Below the pieces are notes generated by a model, which searched no databases, was not told the origin of the DNA, and worked only from the letters and a program-made list of their open reading frames with translations. Below are positions 10,897 to 22,785 of a stretch of 64,000 nt of DNA, one piece after another; the first letter of the stretch is position 1; each line of letters opens with the position of its first letter. A program made the translations under genes and the position numbers. Source of the DNA: Rhodeus uyekii (lineage: Eukaryota > Chordata > Actinopteri > Cypriniformes > Acheilognathidae); assembly GCA_037043235.1 (NCBI GenBank), contig JAWRVZ010000050.1, forward strand, positions 62,001 through 126,000, in the 5' to 3' direction.

Positions 10897-12307
10897 GTAA
10901 TAGTCGAAATATTGTACGCATCACCTTCTACACGGTCGTTGTGAGTGTGTGAAATGCAATCTCAAAATATTATGTTATAGATAAATATTCTTAACATACA
11001 ATGTAGATAAAACTCATTTAGAAAGCTAATGGAAGATATCCAGATATGACATTAGCATAATGAGAACCACCATAGGTCATAGATTATTCTCATTCAGAGG
11101 GAAAGCTATTTTCTTTTAATGGAAATTGTGTTTGCAGTGAAATTGCAGGCCGGGTTTGCAATGCAGTTTTATATGTCTTAGGACACTGAGATATGGTTTT
11201 TATTCTTTAAAACATTCCTCAGTTGTGCATTTAAGTGCTTCCATCGCCGCCTTGTGCTGCTCTCAACATCAGCATGTTGAGCATGTCGCTTTGTTGCCCT
11301 GTGATCAGGGTGCAGATTACACCGGGTTAAGGCAGTGCTCACATTTACATGGTGTTTAGTTCTTTCATTCTCACTGGGGGTTGCTAGGTGGGGGAACGGG
11401 GAAATGTTTTCGTAGTTACGATAACTTTTAGCGGAAGTACCTGTTCTTTGGTGTGTTTGCACCGTAGGAACTGGGAATGATTTTAGCTATAGGGATGCAC
11501 AGGATTTTGTGAGAGTGTGGACCTTGGTCCCTTTAGGAGGGGTCCGGGACATGGTCTCCCGTTAGAAGATTTAGTACATTTTTAAGTTAAATGAATCAAT
11601 CTGGTGCAATTTGAGAGTTCAAAATTAATGGTTACAGCACATGTTCAGTGTGCAAATTGAACAAAGAAAAAAGTTGGTGCTTTTAGTTGACAGTCCACAG
11701 GATTTTCTCAGTCTACATTACATCCACACTAGTTAACATGTTATAATAATTGTATGTTATTCCTATGACAGTAATAGCCATATATTGTAAAACAAATGTA
11801 CTGTAAAATAAATGAAATTAATATCTCATAAGTATATTATTTTAAGTTACTCTACAGTAGGGAAATTACAATACTTTTGTGCCTTGAACTTTCATGGAAA
11901 CAGTTGTTGAGCTTTTATTTTGGAGAAAAACTGTTTCTGTGAAAACAGGTTGACAAACGTGTCTCATTATAAATCTAGTGAAATGCTGTAATCATCCTCC
12001 CACAGAAACGTCTTAGATTACGCAAATATGAAGAAAAACTGGTGCCCTCTATGTTCACAAATGCTCGCTAAACGTTCACTACATTCATTCACTGTGAACT
12101 GAACTGTTCAGAGACGCAGAAAACGCCGGATCACGGCTGGCTGCCAGTCTAGTTAATGAAAGGGAAACACTAGGAACGCCTTTTGGGCGAACTGAGTCAC
12201 TAGGGTCAGACCCAGCACAATACTACTAGTGACATAAATGTGTGTTGATTGCCATGCGAAACACCAGCACTCGCTATATTTAAAAAGCTTTGTAAACACT
12301 CAGTTTA
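10897..12307. other. Start of the long serpin intron, no gene seen
   Basis: This is the beginning of a roughly 17 kb intron (10897-27844). Coding sequence and clear transposon ends were not recognised. A reading frame on the minus strand at 11178-11462 is compositionally ordinary and unmatched. The sequence CTCAACATCAGCATGTTGAG near 11263 forms a small hairpin. Confidence 0.5.
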
Positions 12308-13019
12308 CAGTAATACCTCAGTTTATGAGTGACTGTTTACGAGCAAACCGGTGTACGGGCATTGTATTGGAGTGCGAGCATTTTTCCCTCGCCCATGCGC
12401 ATTTTTTGTGTGTAAAAGTCCTAACGCTCAGCATCTTTGCGCACATTTTTACTGGAAATATCCTAATGACAGCCTCTCACAAAGCCGATCACCCCTTCAC
12501 TCGTTCATCTCTCTGCGTCGCTCGGTTTGGTTCATCATTCACCACAGTGATACTTTTATAAGTGATTTACAGCGGTTTTACCTCGTGTTGTTAACATTAA
12601 TTGTGATCGCTATTGTTCACGTAGTGAAATATATACGTACAGTACAGCATATAGACAATCAGCTCAAGATGAATAAGAAAGAAGGGATGAAATTCTCCCT
12701 GTAAGCAGTAAAACCCTCTTCTCGTCTCCTTCACGCCAGCAGCGACGCGACTCAAAGATGAAGTGCGTTACAGTAAATTGTCAAGTATTTTTAGAGTTTA
12801 AATGTCAATTATGAATTAGTATTTATATGAGATCTTAATGGTTATAATTTTAACTGTAATAGGGTGAAACCCAAAAAATATTTAAACTGGGCATTTATGG
12901 CCGTGTGGAACGAATCGAGTGATTTTTAGTGCATTCTTATGGGGAAAATTGTTTTGGTGTACGAGAATTGAGTAACGAGCTCTTGGAACGAATTAAACTC
13001 GTAAACCGAGGTATTACTG
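12308..13019. mobile_element. Non-autonomous pogo/Tigger-like element
   Basis: The left end CAGTAATACCTCAGTTTATG and right end TAAACCGAGGTATTACTG are inverted repeats. The element is flanked by TA on both sides (12306-12307 and 13020-13021), the expected target duplication. The 712-bp interior has a second inner repeat pair (GTTTACGAGCAAACCGG and GTACGAGAATTGAGTAACGAG). Open frames inside do not resemble a pogo transposase. Confidence 0.75.
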
Positions 13020-13499
13020 TACATACTCCACAAAGTGTTTTGATGTTGAATCCCGTACTTAAAGAACGTCCTTCAGAGTTCCTACTGGAGGTGCAGGTGC
13101 AACCAGGAACACGAGGAAAAGGATAAAAAAAACGTCTATAGCGGTGAATGAGAGACTACATTTAATATATTTTTTTGCGTTCCCATTTGCTCAGTGTAGT
13201 AAAAATACACAATAGTGTTTTCACAACTCAAAGAGAGGGGGGAAATAGAGAGAGAGATGGATAATGGCAGTCAGAAGAGAAAAACATGTCATTCCCAGAG
13301 CCGCTGTAATAGAAACGCCCTCACAGTGTTAACTAGTATCTACAAAGGTAATATAATACAAGTCATTATAAATGTACATACATTTGAAAACAAAGAAAAT
13401 ATAATAAACGGGATTTGCGCTGCTGATGACTGTATGGTCACAGTCTGTGAAAAGGGTCCATTGTGTGTCTGTGATGCCTCTAAGTGTTTTCATCCAGAC

Positions 13500-14400
13500 T
13501 AATGACTCTTCTGGCATGCAAAAACATCACACTCCATCAAGGCCTGGGCAGAGGCATGGAGCCCCTCAGAGAGATGCCATGCTGGGTTAGAAGCTCAGCA
13601 AGAGTCTCTCCAGCAGCTCGGCCACAGGAAGCAGCCTGGACTCAGACAGCAGAGAGTGACAGGGTTTTAGAAAAGCACAGATGGTTCTGCCTGCACTGCT
13701 GAACAGATCTGGATTTGGACGACGGAGAGTGACAGTGACTGTGGTGGCTTGTTTGGGCTGTTGAGTTCAGTGGATGAATCCGTGTCTGGTACAATTGGCT
13801 CGTGTAGCCAATCCCAGTTTTGGATTCTTTCTTTGGTCGGATATGTCAAGTACGCCTTCAAATTGCTCTTCTTGTGGATCATGGAGGTGAAGGGTTTTGG
13901 ATCTTGATGAATGATTTTCTGACATCTGTTGGCTCTTCTTCTCTCTCCTCCCTCGCTTCAGTCTTCTCTCCTTCCTTGTCTCTTTCCTATCTGCACGTTC
14001 TTTATTTCTCTCTTCAGCTGCCTCTCTGTCTTCCCTGTCTCAGCGTTTGACCTCAGCACATCCATCTCTTGCCCGGAGTCCACTGGTTCCTCCCACTCAT
14101 CCTTCATCTCCCTTTCTTTATTCACCGCTTCATCCTTGTGTCTGCCCTCTCCTTCTCTCTCATTTCTAGCTGGCCAGTGCCCATGCAGCTCATCTTCTGT
14201 GTCAGTTTCTTCTCTCACACGCTTTCTTTTTTCTATTTTTTCCTCCTCCATGATCACTTGCACCTCTTTTTGCAGTTTTCAGTTCTTTCTCTTTTTCCTC
14301 ATCCCCTCATGTCTGGAAAATATTTCACTCTTGTTTCTTTATTTAGTGAATTGGACTCAACCGAGACCCTCTTGACCTCTTCTGTGGTCAAAAACGAAAA
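13500..14400 (-). other. Purine-rich, protein-like minus-strand frames (unassigned)
   Basis: The minus strand is strongly purine-rich and carries two frames in succession. One (14263-13958) is a 101-residue, highly charged and probably coiled-coil peptide beginning MQVIMEEEKIEKRKRVREE. The other (13882-13667) encodes KAYLTYPTKERIQNWDWLHE and PIVPDTDSSTELNSPNKPP. They are in different frames, with stops between, and no clean splice pair was found. It could be an old pseudogene, a transposon ORF1 remnant or exons of an unknown gene inside the serpin intron. No function is claimed. Confidence 0.25.
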
Positions 14401-14739
14401 TCTCTTTATTTTTTAGGGATGCATTGATATTCCAGCAACTTTCATAGACATTGTTGTGTATATAAAGATATGATCATTTCTGGGTCATTATTGTGTTTTT
14501 TGTGAATTTCATAAGAAAATTGATAGAATTTCAAAATAAATTTTAGTAACGCTTTCTATTAAGGTGAACTTACTACAGTACAAACAGTAAATTATGCATA
14601 ATTACAAGCAACTCTAAACCAAACCCCTAACTGTAACTCTATAGTAAGTACAATGTAACTACATCGCTTAAAAATAAATTGAAGAAAGTAAAAAAAATAC
14701 AGGCCCTCTGTCAGAAACAGACTTGACGTCCTATAGTGG

Positions 14740-15180
14740 GACCTGTGCTCACAGATCAGCACCAGCAGCTCGATTGGCATTTCCCAGAGAACACCAGATA
14801 TGGCGAGTCAGGCATTGATCCACTGTTCTCTTCACGGATGAGAGCAGGTTCACACTGAGCACATGTGACAGACAAGAACGAGTCTGGAGATGCCGTGAGG
14901 AATGTTATTTTGCGTGCAACTTCATCCAACATGACCGATTTGCTGGTGGGTCAGTAATGGTCTGGGGGAGGAATAAACTTGAGAAACTCTGGAACATTAT
15001 GTATCAGAGCATCTAAAGACACCAAGTAACTCCACAGACTGTCCAGGAGCTACTGATGCCCTGATCCAGGTCTGGACCATATCATGGACCATTCTCCATC
15101 TCATCATTTTGTAATGAGTGCATACAGGCACATGGGGGCCGAACACACGACTGACTTACATTATGAGTTGCTGTGATGAA
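14740..15180 (+). pseudogene. Tc1-like transposase remnant (catalytic half)
   Basis: The forward frame reads VLFTDESRFTLSTCDRQERV, then WRCREECYFACNFIQHDR and FAGGSVMVWG. These are the first catalytic Asp region (TDESRF) and the GGGSVMVWGG block of Tc1 transposases. After WGR the frame is broken and shortened, with stops and a large internal deletion. Later pieces reading ECIQAHGGRTHD resemble the C-terminal end. It is a dead copy. Confidence 0.7.
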
Positions 15181-15250
15181 TGTTTTTACATTGAACAAAT
15201 TATAGAATGTTTATAAATTAAGATTTTCAAATTCTATATATATATATATA

Positions 15251-15478
15251 CAGCTCTGGAAAAAATTAAGAGACCACTGCAATGTTTTTTTTACCAGTTG
15301 TGGCTTTCAGCAAATAAATGCTCTCAATTACAATATTTATTTGGAATTTGGGGAAAATGTTGTCAGTAGTTTATAGAATAAAACAAAAATGTAAATTTTA
15401 CCCAAACACATACCTATAAATAGTAAAACAAGAGAAATTTATCATTTTGCAGTGGTCTCTTAATTTTTTCCAGAACTG
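15251..15478. mobile_element. Tc1/mariner-type MITE
   Basis: This 228-bp element has near-perfect terminal inverted repeats. The left end reads CAGCTCTGGAAAAAATTAAG then AGACCACTGCAA; the right end is GCAGTGGTCTCTTAATT then TTTTCCAGAACTG. Both sides carry TA target duplications within AT-rich DNA. The interior is AT-rich and non-coding. Confidence 0.8.
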
Positions 15479-15490
15479 TATATATATATA

Positions 15491-16719
15491 CAGTGGAGTT
15501 CACTTATCTCGAGTCACGGTTAACTCGCCAATACTATTATGTCGACATTTTTGAAGTGGAACTGCGAAGTGGAAAGTATTTTCTCATCGTTACGTCGATT
15601 CTGTAATGTCGCCGAATCCTAGTATCTCGAGCAAAAAAGAGCGACATATTCCCCACTTCACATGTTTAACTCGTGACTTAAGACCATACCTGGTTCACTG
15701 CGCATGCGCTGAGTTCGCGTTGCACGTGAATCGCACGTGAATCTCCAGTGGTGCCGCGCAGCCGCAGAAGAACTTGCTGACAGTGTTGCTGTATTTAGCG
15801 AGTATTCAGACCACATTTTCAAAAAAGCAAGAAATCTAACGACTTTATCTGGAGTTATTGGAGACTCTCTGAAGTGTAGACTCTCTTCTCAACGAGCAGC
15901 AAGTGCTGCTGTGGGCCCGTCCCCCACCCCAAAGCACTCACAGCTGCAGTGTTGCCAGATTGGACTGTCGATTTCCAGCCCAACTACAGTAAAAACACCC
16001 GCACATTTACAAAAATACCCGCCCAAGACCAAAATTGTAACGGGGGGGGTTTAGTGTAATTTATATGCATTTGTAGGCTTGTTTTAATGGAATTTATATG
16101 CACTTATATATGAAATTTGTGCGGGTTTGTCATCAAAAACAAGCCCAAATTTTATCGACCAGCCCAATGCATCTTTTCCGGTTGGACGTGACCAAAAGGA
16201 ACCCGCCCAATCTGGCAACACTGCACAGCTGTGTGCACATATAGCCCGCCTTCTCTGATTTGATTGGTTTTCTAAAATATTTTGGCATTGGTCGGTAACG
16301 AGCGGTTACTGACCAATGAGTATGAGGCTTCGATCAACACACACACACAAACTCTGCTTCAGTTCAGATGTGAGCTCTGCTCAGATTGAAGAAGCCAGTT
16401 GTTAAAAGACGGGATGAAGCTGTATTTGTTGAGAAAGCACATTAGACAAGAAAGTATGCAATCTAGTCCAGTGTGATGACCTCACGAACATGTTATGAGC
16501 GAATGTGTGTACACGTGTGTGACTGTGTTTATGCTGTGAGCGATCTTTGCACATATGCCTTTTGTTGTTAGCAAACATATACAGTGTATGTATATTTTTA
16601 TAGCATGCTGATGGCTTCATCTAATACATAGATATATTGGGTATAGGTTATCTCGCTAAACGGTTATCTCGACGCTTTTTTGCAACCCCCTAGGCCGTCG
16701 ACATAACTGAACTCCACTG
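15491..16719. mobile_element. Pogo/Tigger-like element A, copy 1 (host of a nested hAT MITE)
   Basis: The left end CAGTGGAGTTCACTTATCTC and right end GACATAACTGAACTCCACTG are inverted repeats. TA flanks lie at 15489-15490 and 16720-16721. Two further copies of the family lie at 38419-38865 (reversed, truncated) and 46528-47615. The 1229-bp length includes a 277-bp nested insertion, so the original element was about 0.94 kb. A 105-codon forward frame at 15737-16054 runs into the nested element and is not transposase-like. Confidence 0.8.
15947..16223. mobile_element. hAT-like MITE with 8-bp target duplication
   Basis: The left end CAGTGTTGCCAGATTGG is the inverted repeat of the right end CCAATCTGGCAACACTG. 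The direct repeat CACAGCTG flanks it exactly (15939-15946 and 16224-16231), the 8-bp duplication typical of hAT elements. The interior is non-coding, with inner inverted repeats around AAAACACCCGCACATTTA. Confidence 0.85.
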
Positions 16720-16729
16720 TATATAAACG

Positions 16730-17294
16730 CTCACCTAAAGGATCATTAGGATCAAATTGTAGCCTCTTTTTTCCTATTTGTAGTGGAGATGAGTGGGGTC
16801 TTCTGCTGTTATAGCCCATCCGCCTCAAGGTTGTGCATGTTGTGGCTTCACAAATGCTTTGCTGCAAACCTCGGTTGTAACGAGTGGTTATTTCAGTCAA
16901 AGTTGCTCTTCTATCAGCTTGAATCAGTCGCCCATGACCTCTGACCTGTAGCATCAACAAGGCATTTTCTCCCACAGGACTGCCGCATACTGGATGCTTT
17001 TCCTTTTCACAGCATTCTTTGTAAACCCTAGAAATGGTTGTGCGTGAAAATCCCAGTAAGTGAGCAGATTGTGAAATACTCAGACCGGCCCGTCTGGCAG
17101 CAACAACCATGCCACGCTCAAAACTGCTTAAATCACCTTTCTTTCCCATTCTGACATTCAGTTTGGAGTTCAGGAGATTGTCTTGACCAGGACCAACCCC
17201 TAAATGCACTGAAGCAACTGCCATGTGATTGGTTGATTAGATAATTGCATTAATGAGAAATTGAACAGGTGTTCCTAATAATCCTTTAGGTGAG
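16730..17294 (-). mobile_element. Internally deleted Tc1-like transposon
   Basis: Terminal inverted repeats CTCACCTAAAGGATCATTAG (left) and CTAATAATCCTTTAGGTGAG (right) differ by one base. At 565 bp it is much shorter than a full Tc1 element (about 1.2-1.6 kb). It keeps the 5' half of the transposase gene on the minus strand (next entry) and lacks the catalytic half. It lies directly beside pogo-like copy A. Confidence 0.8.
16740..17224 (-). pseudogene. Tc1-like transposase, DNA-binding half only
   Basis: The minus-strand frame is open for about 160 codons from an ATG at 17224. It reads MGKKGDLSSFERGMVVAARR, then AGLSISQSAHLLGFSRTTIS and RVYKECCEKEKH. This is a paired-like helix-turn-helix as in Tc1 transposases (G-x-LSIS-x-[ST]-A-x-LLGFSRTTISRVY). 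A second helix-turn-helix region follows (LTEITTRYNRG through TTCTTLRRMGYNSRRP). After about 'KKRLQF' the DDE catalytic domain is missing and the frame runs out through the deleted 3' end into the neighbouring element. The domain is intact but catalysis is impossible. Whether it is expressed is unknown. Confidence 0.7.
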
Positions 17295-19477
17295 TGTATA
17301 TAAAAGTCATTAAGTGAAACATATTTCATTAACATCTTAGGTGCATATGTTAATTTTGACAGCCATAAAATTACATTTTATAAAATCTTTTGTTGAAAAA
17401 TTCTTTGCTGACCTCCTTGCACTTCCTCAAGGGTCCCCAGAGCCCATTTGAACCCCCCTGCTGTAGGGTTTATGTCCCAGGGTAATGCTGCAGGCACATG
17501 ACAAACTGTCTAAACCACAAGGTTGGCTTTGTCCTCATGGTAGACAGCAGATGTCAAGACAATTGTGTCAAAAGGAGTCCAGTGGCAGAAAAGGGTAGGA
17601 ATTCAGAGAAAGTAGAGGTTAAAAGAGACAGACAGAGTAGAAAAAAGGTACAACACAAATGACAGTTGTTGAACTAGGCAGGTCAAACGGGGCACAACTG
17701 TTCACAGGGCGCACAGAGAAGTGAACGGTCGATGTAGTGAGGGACAGCGTTTTGTTAAAGTCTTGTAATGCCGGGTGAGAAATATAAGTGCCCACATGCC
17801 ATGTCCGCGCACGCAGCCCTGCTTGGAAGAACAAGATTTTGACATTAACATGAGCGGTAAAGATGCCCAAGAGAGATCTAGAAGCTTGCTTTGAAAGAAA
17901 CTCACCGACAGGCCAGGCATAACCCTTTTTTGGATTTGCTGTGTTCACATAAGTGATGCCCCAGTGTGCAGAAAGAGGCCAAAACGTCCTGCATCCGCTG
18001 CATGACATGAATAGAGCTGTATTACTTCTCTGACAAGCTCTCCCTCACTCTCTGCATCGTTCTGCTCTCTGTCTTACTCTGCTCTTTCATGCTCTTGTCT
18101 GACTTTTTCTTTATTCTGCCACACACACGCACACTCTCTGTTGTAGTATCTGAAGAAATATCACCGTAGGTCAGAGACACTTGATTCCTCCACTTTTATA
18201 GGGGCAGTGACAGAAGAGGCGCTCTGAGTGTTGCTTCCTTCTCCCTCTCCGATCGGGTCGAAGTGAGCAAACAGCCTCCATCTCGAGGCGTTAATAGCGT
18301 TTTCATTTTTTATCTATCATCTCGCCTCAGAGCCTCAGCCTCCAACATGGCTGCCAGACACTCTGTCACTCTCAAGTCGCTCTAGGCCGTCGCGTCTTAG
18401 TCTCGGGAGGAGCTGCCATTATCCTGATTTCCAATCCGTGCGCTTGCGTATGCACTAATGTAGCCGTGCTGCGTGGCTGCAGGGGCCTGGCGTGGGGCAG
18501 GATGACCCAAATTGGACTGACATGCAGCTGGAGAGGTGAGTGGTTGTGAGGGAGGTGGAATGGGGTTGAGTGCTGGAGAGAGAGAAAGAGATGAGCAAAG
18601 GGCAGGAGAGTGGACGAGCTGGATAAAAATATCCACTCTTTTGGTGAGGCGGCGGGGCCAGAGCTCAGGAGCGGTTAGTGCCAGGCGATAGTGGCTAACA
18701 AGAGATTGAGTCTGGACTCCATAACGAGCATGAGGGGTCGAGGGGTCACCGTCTGCCTGATGCCTGGCAAACACACACAGCCAGACACACTGACCTTAAG
18801 AGTCTGACGCAGGGATACACACAAAAAACTCTCACACACACACTTACTGTGCCAAGGCTTGTGGATGCCAGTGTGGCTGTAATTGGATTGCACAGTTCTG
18901 TGTGTGTGCCAGAGAGACAGCAGGAGTCAAGCTAACATACACACACTCATTGATGAGGTCATGAAGTGGATGTGGTGTGTATGCCAGGACCTAGAAAAAA
19001 AGCCTGTTGTGTTTAGACAAGTGTTTTAGAGCGCAGTATGAAATGCTAATTCATAATCTCATACAAATATTGACATATCCTGTTTATTATGTATAAAACT
19101 GTTTGCTATATTGAAGTTGTATGGCCTTGTTGTAAAAACCTTTTGTCACGCTTGCCAATAGCACATGTATTTCTATTATTATTTGTCATCAATAATTCTT
19201 GCCGGCAATTCTATTAATTCCATTAATGATTCTTTTAGTGCTTCTTAAAAAGGGTTATTAGACAATAAAGATACGCAAATCCTCACAAGTCTGATGCCAA
19301 ATTATGAGATTATTTCAGATGCCACAAACAAAAATAAATTGTATTATTTTTAAAGAATAATGAGGCACAAATGTGGCATAAATGCCATCTAATAATTGGT
19401 CGGCCTATATTAAAAATATTCATTTTAATTGAATTCATTATTTTATTTAAAATGACCCCTGACTTCATTGAATCGTT
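17295..19477. other. Intronic stretch, no gene seen
   Basis: Coding exons and transposon ends were not recognised. The part at about 18230-18430 is GC-richer and includes TCGAGGCGTTAATAGCG and CCAACATGGCTGCCAGACAC, which looks more constrained than its surroundings. Overlapping minus-strand frames at 17619-18008 and 18397-18893 have no recognisable similarity. Confidence 0.45.
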
Positions 19478-19641
19478 AATTTATAATTCACCCCAAAAAT
19501 GAAAATTCTGTCATTAATTACTCATCCCAATCCCATTGAAACTGTTTTTTTAAACACAAATGAAGATATTTTTAATGAAACTTTGAAAATCGAAAATCCA
19601 TTACACCAAAAGTTGATGCTTCAAAAACGTCATAAGCATAT
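19478..19641. mobile_element. DNA transposon, GGGATAGTTCACC family, left part
   Basis: TTCACCCCAAAAATGAAAAT and TCTGTCATTAATTACTCATC mark the left end of the common family. It is interrupted at about 19641 and resumes in reverse-complement terminus form at 20746-20972, so the LTR-like block between has split one older element. Confidence 0.55.
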
Positions 19642-20745
19642 TGTTACGTCTCACTCTTTCTGTCTCGGGGTAAATAGGGAGCGACGAACAAATTAAATTG
19701 AGAGAGACCTTAAGGATCTTCCGCTCTCCAGTCCAGAGCAACAAAAACAACTAAACAATAACACTTTCAAAGAAAGATGGCATGTGTGCCTTTTATTGTT
19801 TCATCAGATGGGGGATTAAAGTAAACACAAATAAATAAAGCACAATATAAAGAAACAGTTACCTCGGGAGGAGGACCCAAACAAAAGAAAACCAAAGCAC
19901 CTCTAGCTAAAGGAAAAGTAACATTAACTTACCTGTACACAAAAAGAAAGAGAATAAAATGCATATAGCTACCTTACTCTTACCTACCCTAACTTGGTGA
20001 GTGGTGTCTCCTCTGGGCCCTTGCGCTTGACCCCTCTCTCTCAAACTAGCGAGGTAGGATGATCAGTCACCGTCCGCTCCGGGTCCGGAAGACCCAACCA
20101 AGAAACCCTGCTCGTAGCGCCAAATTTTGGTGGCAAAATCTTTTATCAATTCTGAAAAAGAGACAAATATCCTAGTTGTCTTTACAAAGGTTTATTTTCT
20201 TATTAGAAAAGGTTGAAAGTTGCCCTGCAGAGTGTGACAAATGGAGGGAGGGAGGCTGCTCCAGCATTTATATCGCTAATCTTCAAGGCTAAAGGCTCCT
20301 AAAGCAGTTGTAATTTTTTGTAAGATTCTAAATTCTACAGAATAGAAAATACAATTAATGTCACACAATAATCAAAAAAGTCCAGAAACAAAATATAACC
20401 ATGGATAAGAATAAAAGAAAACAAATCACTTATAAAATTCCATCACAATTACCCACAAACATTTAACTTAATAATAAATGAAATCAACTCATGTAAACGC
20501 TACGACTCACACATAGTAACTCAACGTAACAACTAGAGAAGCGCGGCTTACTCATCTAGGACAGGAGGGTTTGAGTATCTGCAGCTTTATACTGGTTTCC
20601 TCAAGACAAGCACCAATCAGGGCGAGGAGCTCACATAGATGAAGGAACACAGGTGGTAGTCGTTGAGAGAGAAAGAAAGAACACAAATCCAACACCACTC
20701 CTTATAATAATAAACAAACACAATATTAATACATCTAACGTAACA
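19642..20745 (-). mobile_element. LTR-retroelement-like insertion (minus strand)
   Basis: Read on the minus strand, it begins TGTTACGTTAGATG (20745) and ends GAGACGTAACA (19642). From 20745 to about 20133 it looks like an LTR: a promoter-like CAGTATAAAGCTGCAG, a polyadenylation signal AATAAACC, then ...TTGCCACCA. The sequence TTTGGCGCTACGAGCAGGG follows, in the place of a tRNA primer-binding site. The rest resembles an untranslated leader, with a second AATAAAAG. No gag or pol frame is present, and no target duplication matches exactly, so boundaries and class are uncertain. Confidence 0.45.
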
Positions 20746-20972
20746 AAATCCACATTTAATCCAAGTCTTCCGAAGAGGCATGATCTCTTTTTCAGTAGAT
20801 GAAGAACAGATTTGATTTAGGCTTTTCACACATACATGGACCACATCAAAGTAAACATCTCTCAGGTTTCATTCAAAGATCTTCATTTGTGTTTTGAAGA
20901 TGAATGAAAGCCTCATGGAGCGATGTGAGGGTAATTAATGACAGAATTGTCATTTCTTTAGGGTGAAATAGC
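20746..20972. mobile_element. DNA transposon, GGGATAGTTCACC family, right part
   Basis: Blocks AATCCAAGTCTTCCGAAGAG and GTGAGGGTAATTAATGACAG, and the terminal TTTCTTTAGGGTGAAATAG, match the opposite end of the element beginning at 19478. Confidence 0.5.
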
Positions 20973-21423
20973 TCTTCAAGTCACTTTTTGCTAAATAGCA
21001 CAGAAATAATGTAATCCTTCAAAATAGGTTTCTCTTATTCCAGCTGTTTGTGTTAGCAGACTCCTGATGGCCACTCATCTCTGTGTCACCCTGACATGAT
21101 GCCTCTTTTATCGAAAGTGGAAGGCTCCCCCTAGAGGAGGGGTTTGGGAACTTCTTTGACTGATTCATAAGTGTGTTTTGATTCACTACACAGCCTGCTC
21201 TCATTTGGCTTGCATTGCACTATTGGGTTTAGTTGAGACACAATGGTTCCTCTGAGTTGAAGTGCAGAACATATTGATGTATTGAGTGTTTAGTATTTCA
21301 AACAAAAATACTTTGAAAGTCAGTGGCTCCAAAGCATTTAGTTTTTAACCAATTTGGAACAACAACCTGCTCGTTTTCCCACTCATTTGTAATTTAATAC
21401 ATGTATTTCATATGTGTTAGCTA

Positions 21424-21500
21424 GGGTTGGGTATCGTTTGGGTATCGTATCGTTTAACTGCCAAATTAATACTTTTAATTTGGTATCGATTCTTGAAGAG
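21424..21500. mobile_element. Probable hAT-like transposon end
   Basis: AGGGTTGGGTATCGTTTGGG starts a stretch that resembles termini of teleost hAT-like elements. The other end was not located, so this is tentative. Confidence 0.3.
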
Positions 21501-22785
21501 CCATAAAACGACAGTGGATAACATTAAAGAACGTCTTTAAATTGAACAATATATTAAACGTTTAAAGTATACTAAATTAAAAAAAAACAAATCGATATAA
21601 ATCGACGAACACTAAACAACACTAAATAAGTTTCAATACTAATAACAGCAAAGTAGTTGCTATCCATGTACGACAAAATACGACATCTCTCCTGACTTAT
21701 TGCATGTCCTGTTGTTGTTCTGACTTGTATTCACGTGAATTTTCTCGTTTGGAAATTATTTTTCCAATTATTCTGGAACCGCATGAATGAAGTATAATTT
21801 AACTAGCGATCACTTGCGGTGATGATGCTTCTTACGTTCGTTTTGGAGCACCGGAAGGCAAATATTTCAGTCGACCATTCAGGCATTTTCACATGTAAGT
21901 TAATACAAAGAAAATAAACAAATATTAAAAATCCATACCAATATACGCTAAATGATTAAACCAAGAGACAATGGACGTAAGTGAAGACAAAACTCCGATC
22001 TAGTTTGTTATTAAACCTCTAACCTAAATGATAGGAAAATCAATGATATCAAATCTTCTGTCAAATCACTTGACTGACTTACTCTAACTAACTAGCCAAC
22101 TAATACCAATCTTACAGACGGTGGTGTTCACATTCTTACTTGGTTTGTCTATACATCATTTGTACATAAGTGTTGCATTATGTGAGTTATGTGATATTTA
22201 ACCTGTACACTTTACTCTTGGGTAGAGAATAAAAGGGAAAGGTAGCAAAACAAGATGGCAAACTAAAATTGATAGGGTTAAAACTGTCACAGAACAATAC
22301 TGGTGATATACAAGGGCAGATCGACTGCCCAAGAGACTATTTTTCTGTCTCGCGTTCATGTTGACATCCTTTTAAATTCTGGCGGGAAACATGATTGGCA
22401 GTGGAGTTGAAAATACGTCAGACGATTTCCGTTACCTATAGGAACTCAAAAAGGTGGAGTTTAAGAAAATGGGAGCGGAGCAAGAGAGAGAGGAAAAGAA
22501 CACCGGCACACTTACAGGATGTAATAGTCGGATTTACAACTCATCGATTCATCCGCTTCTCCCAAAATACATTAAAATGGCTGGTGAAGTGGAAGAATAG
22601 AGTAGACTTTACAGTTACTTATTGAACTTGAATTGTTATCAATATAATAATCAAACTATCAATCAATCAAATCAGTCAAATCAATCAATAATCAAAACTT
22701 AACACTTAATATTCATAAATGGTATTAATTCGCCTGCTCTTTTAAGGCTGCCGTTCAGCCAACCAAACTTTGTTTATAATGTTTC

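Noticed and set aside
10529..10952. Several overlapping forward and reverse frames over the serpin exons
   Set aside because: Only the frame with matching splice phases and HSP47 motifs is coding; the others are shadows.
12238..12704. Two forward frames in the pogo/Tigger-like element
   Set aside because: Neither resembles a pogo transposase, and the element has the size and ends of a non-autonomous copy.
16664..16740. Extension of the Tc1 frame into the neighbouring pogo-like element
   Set aside because: The last residues (past KKRLQF) are translated from the transposon terminus and the adjacent element, not from transposase.
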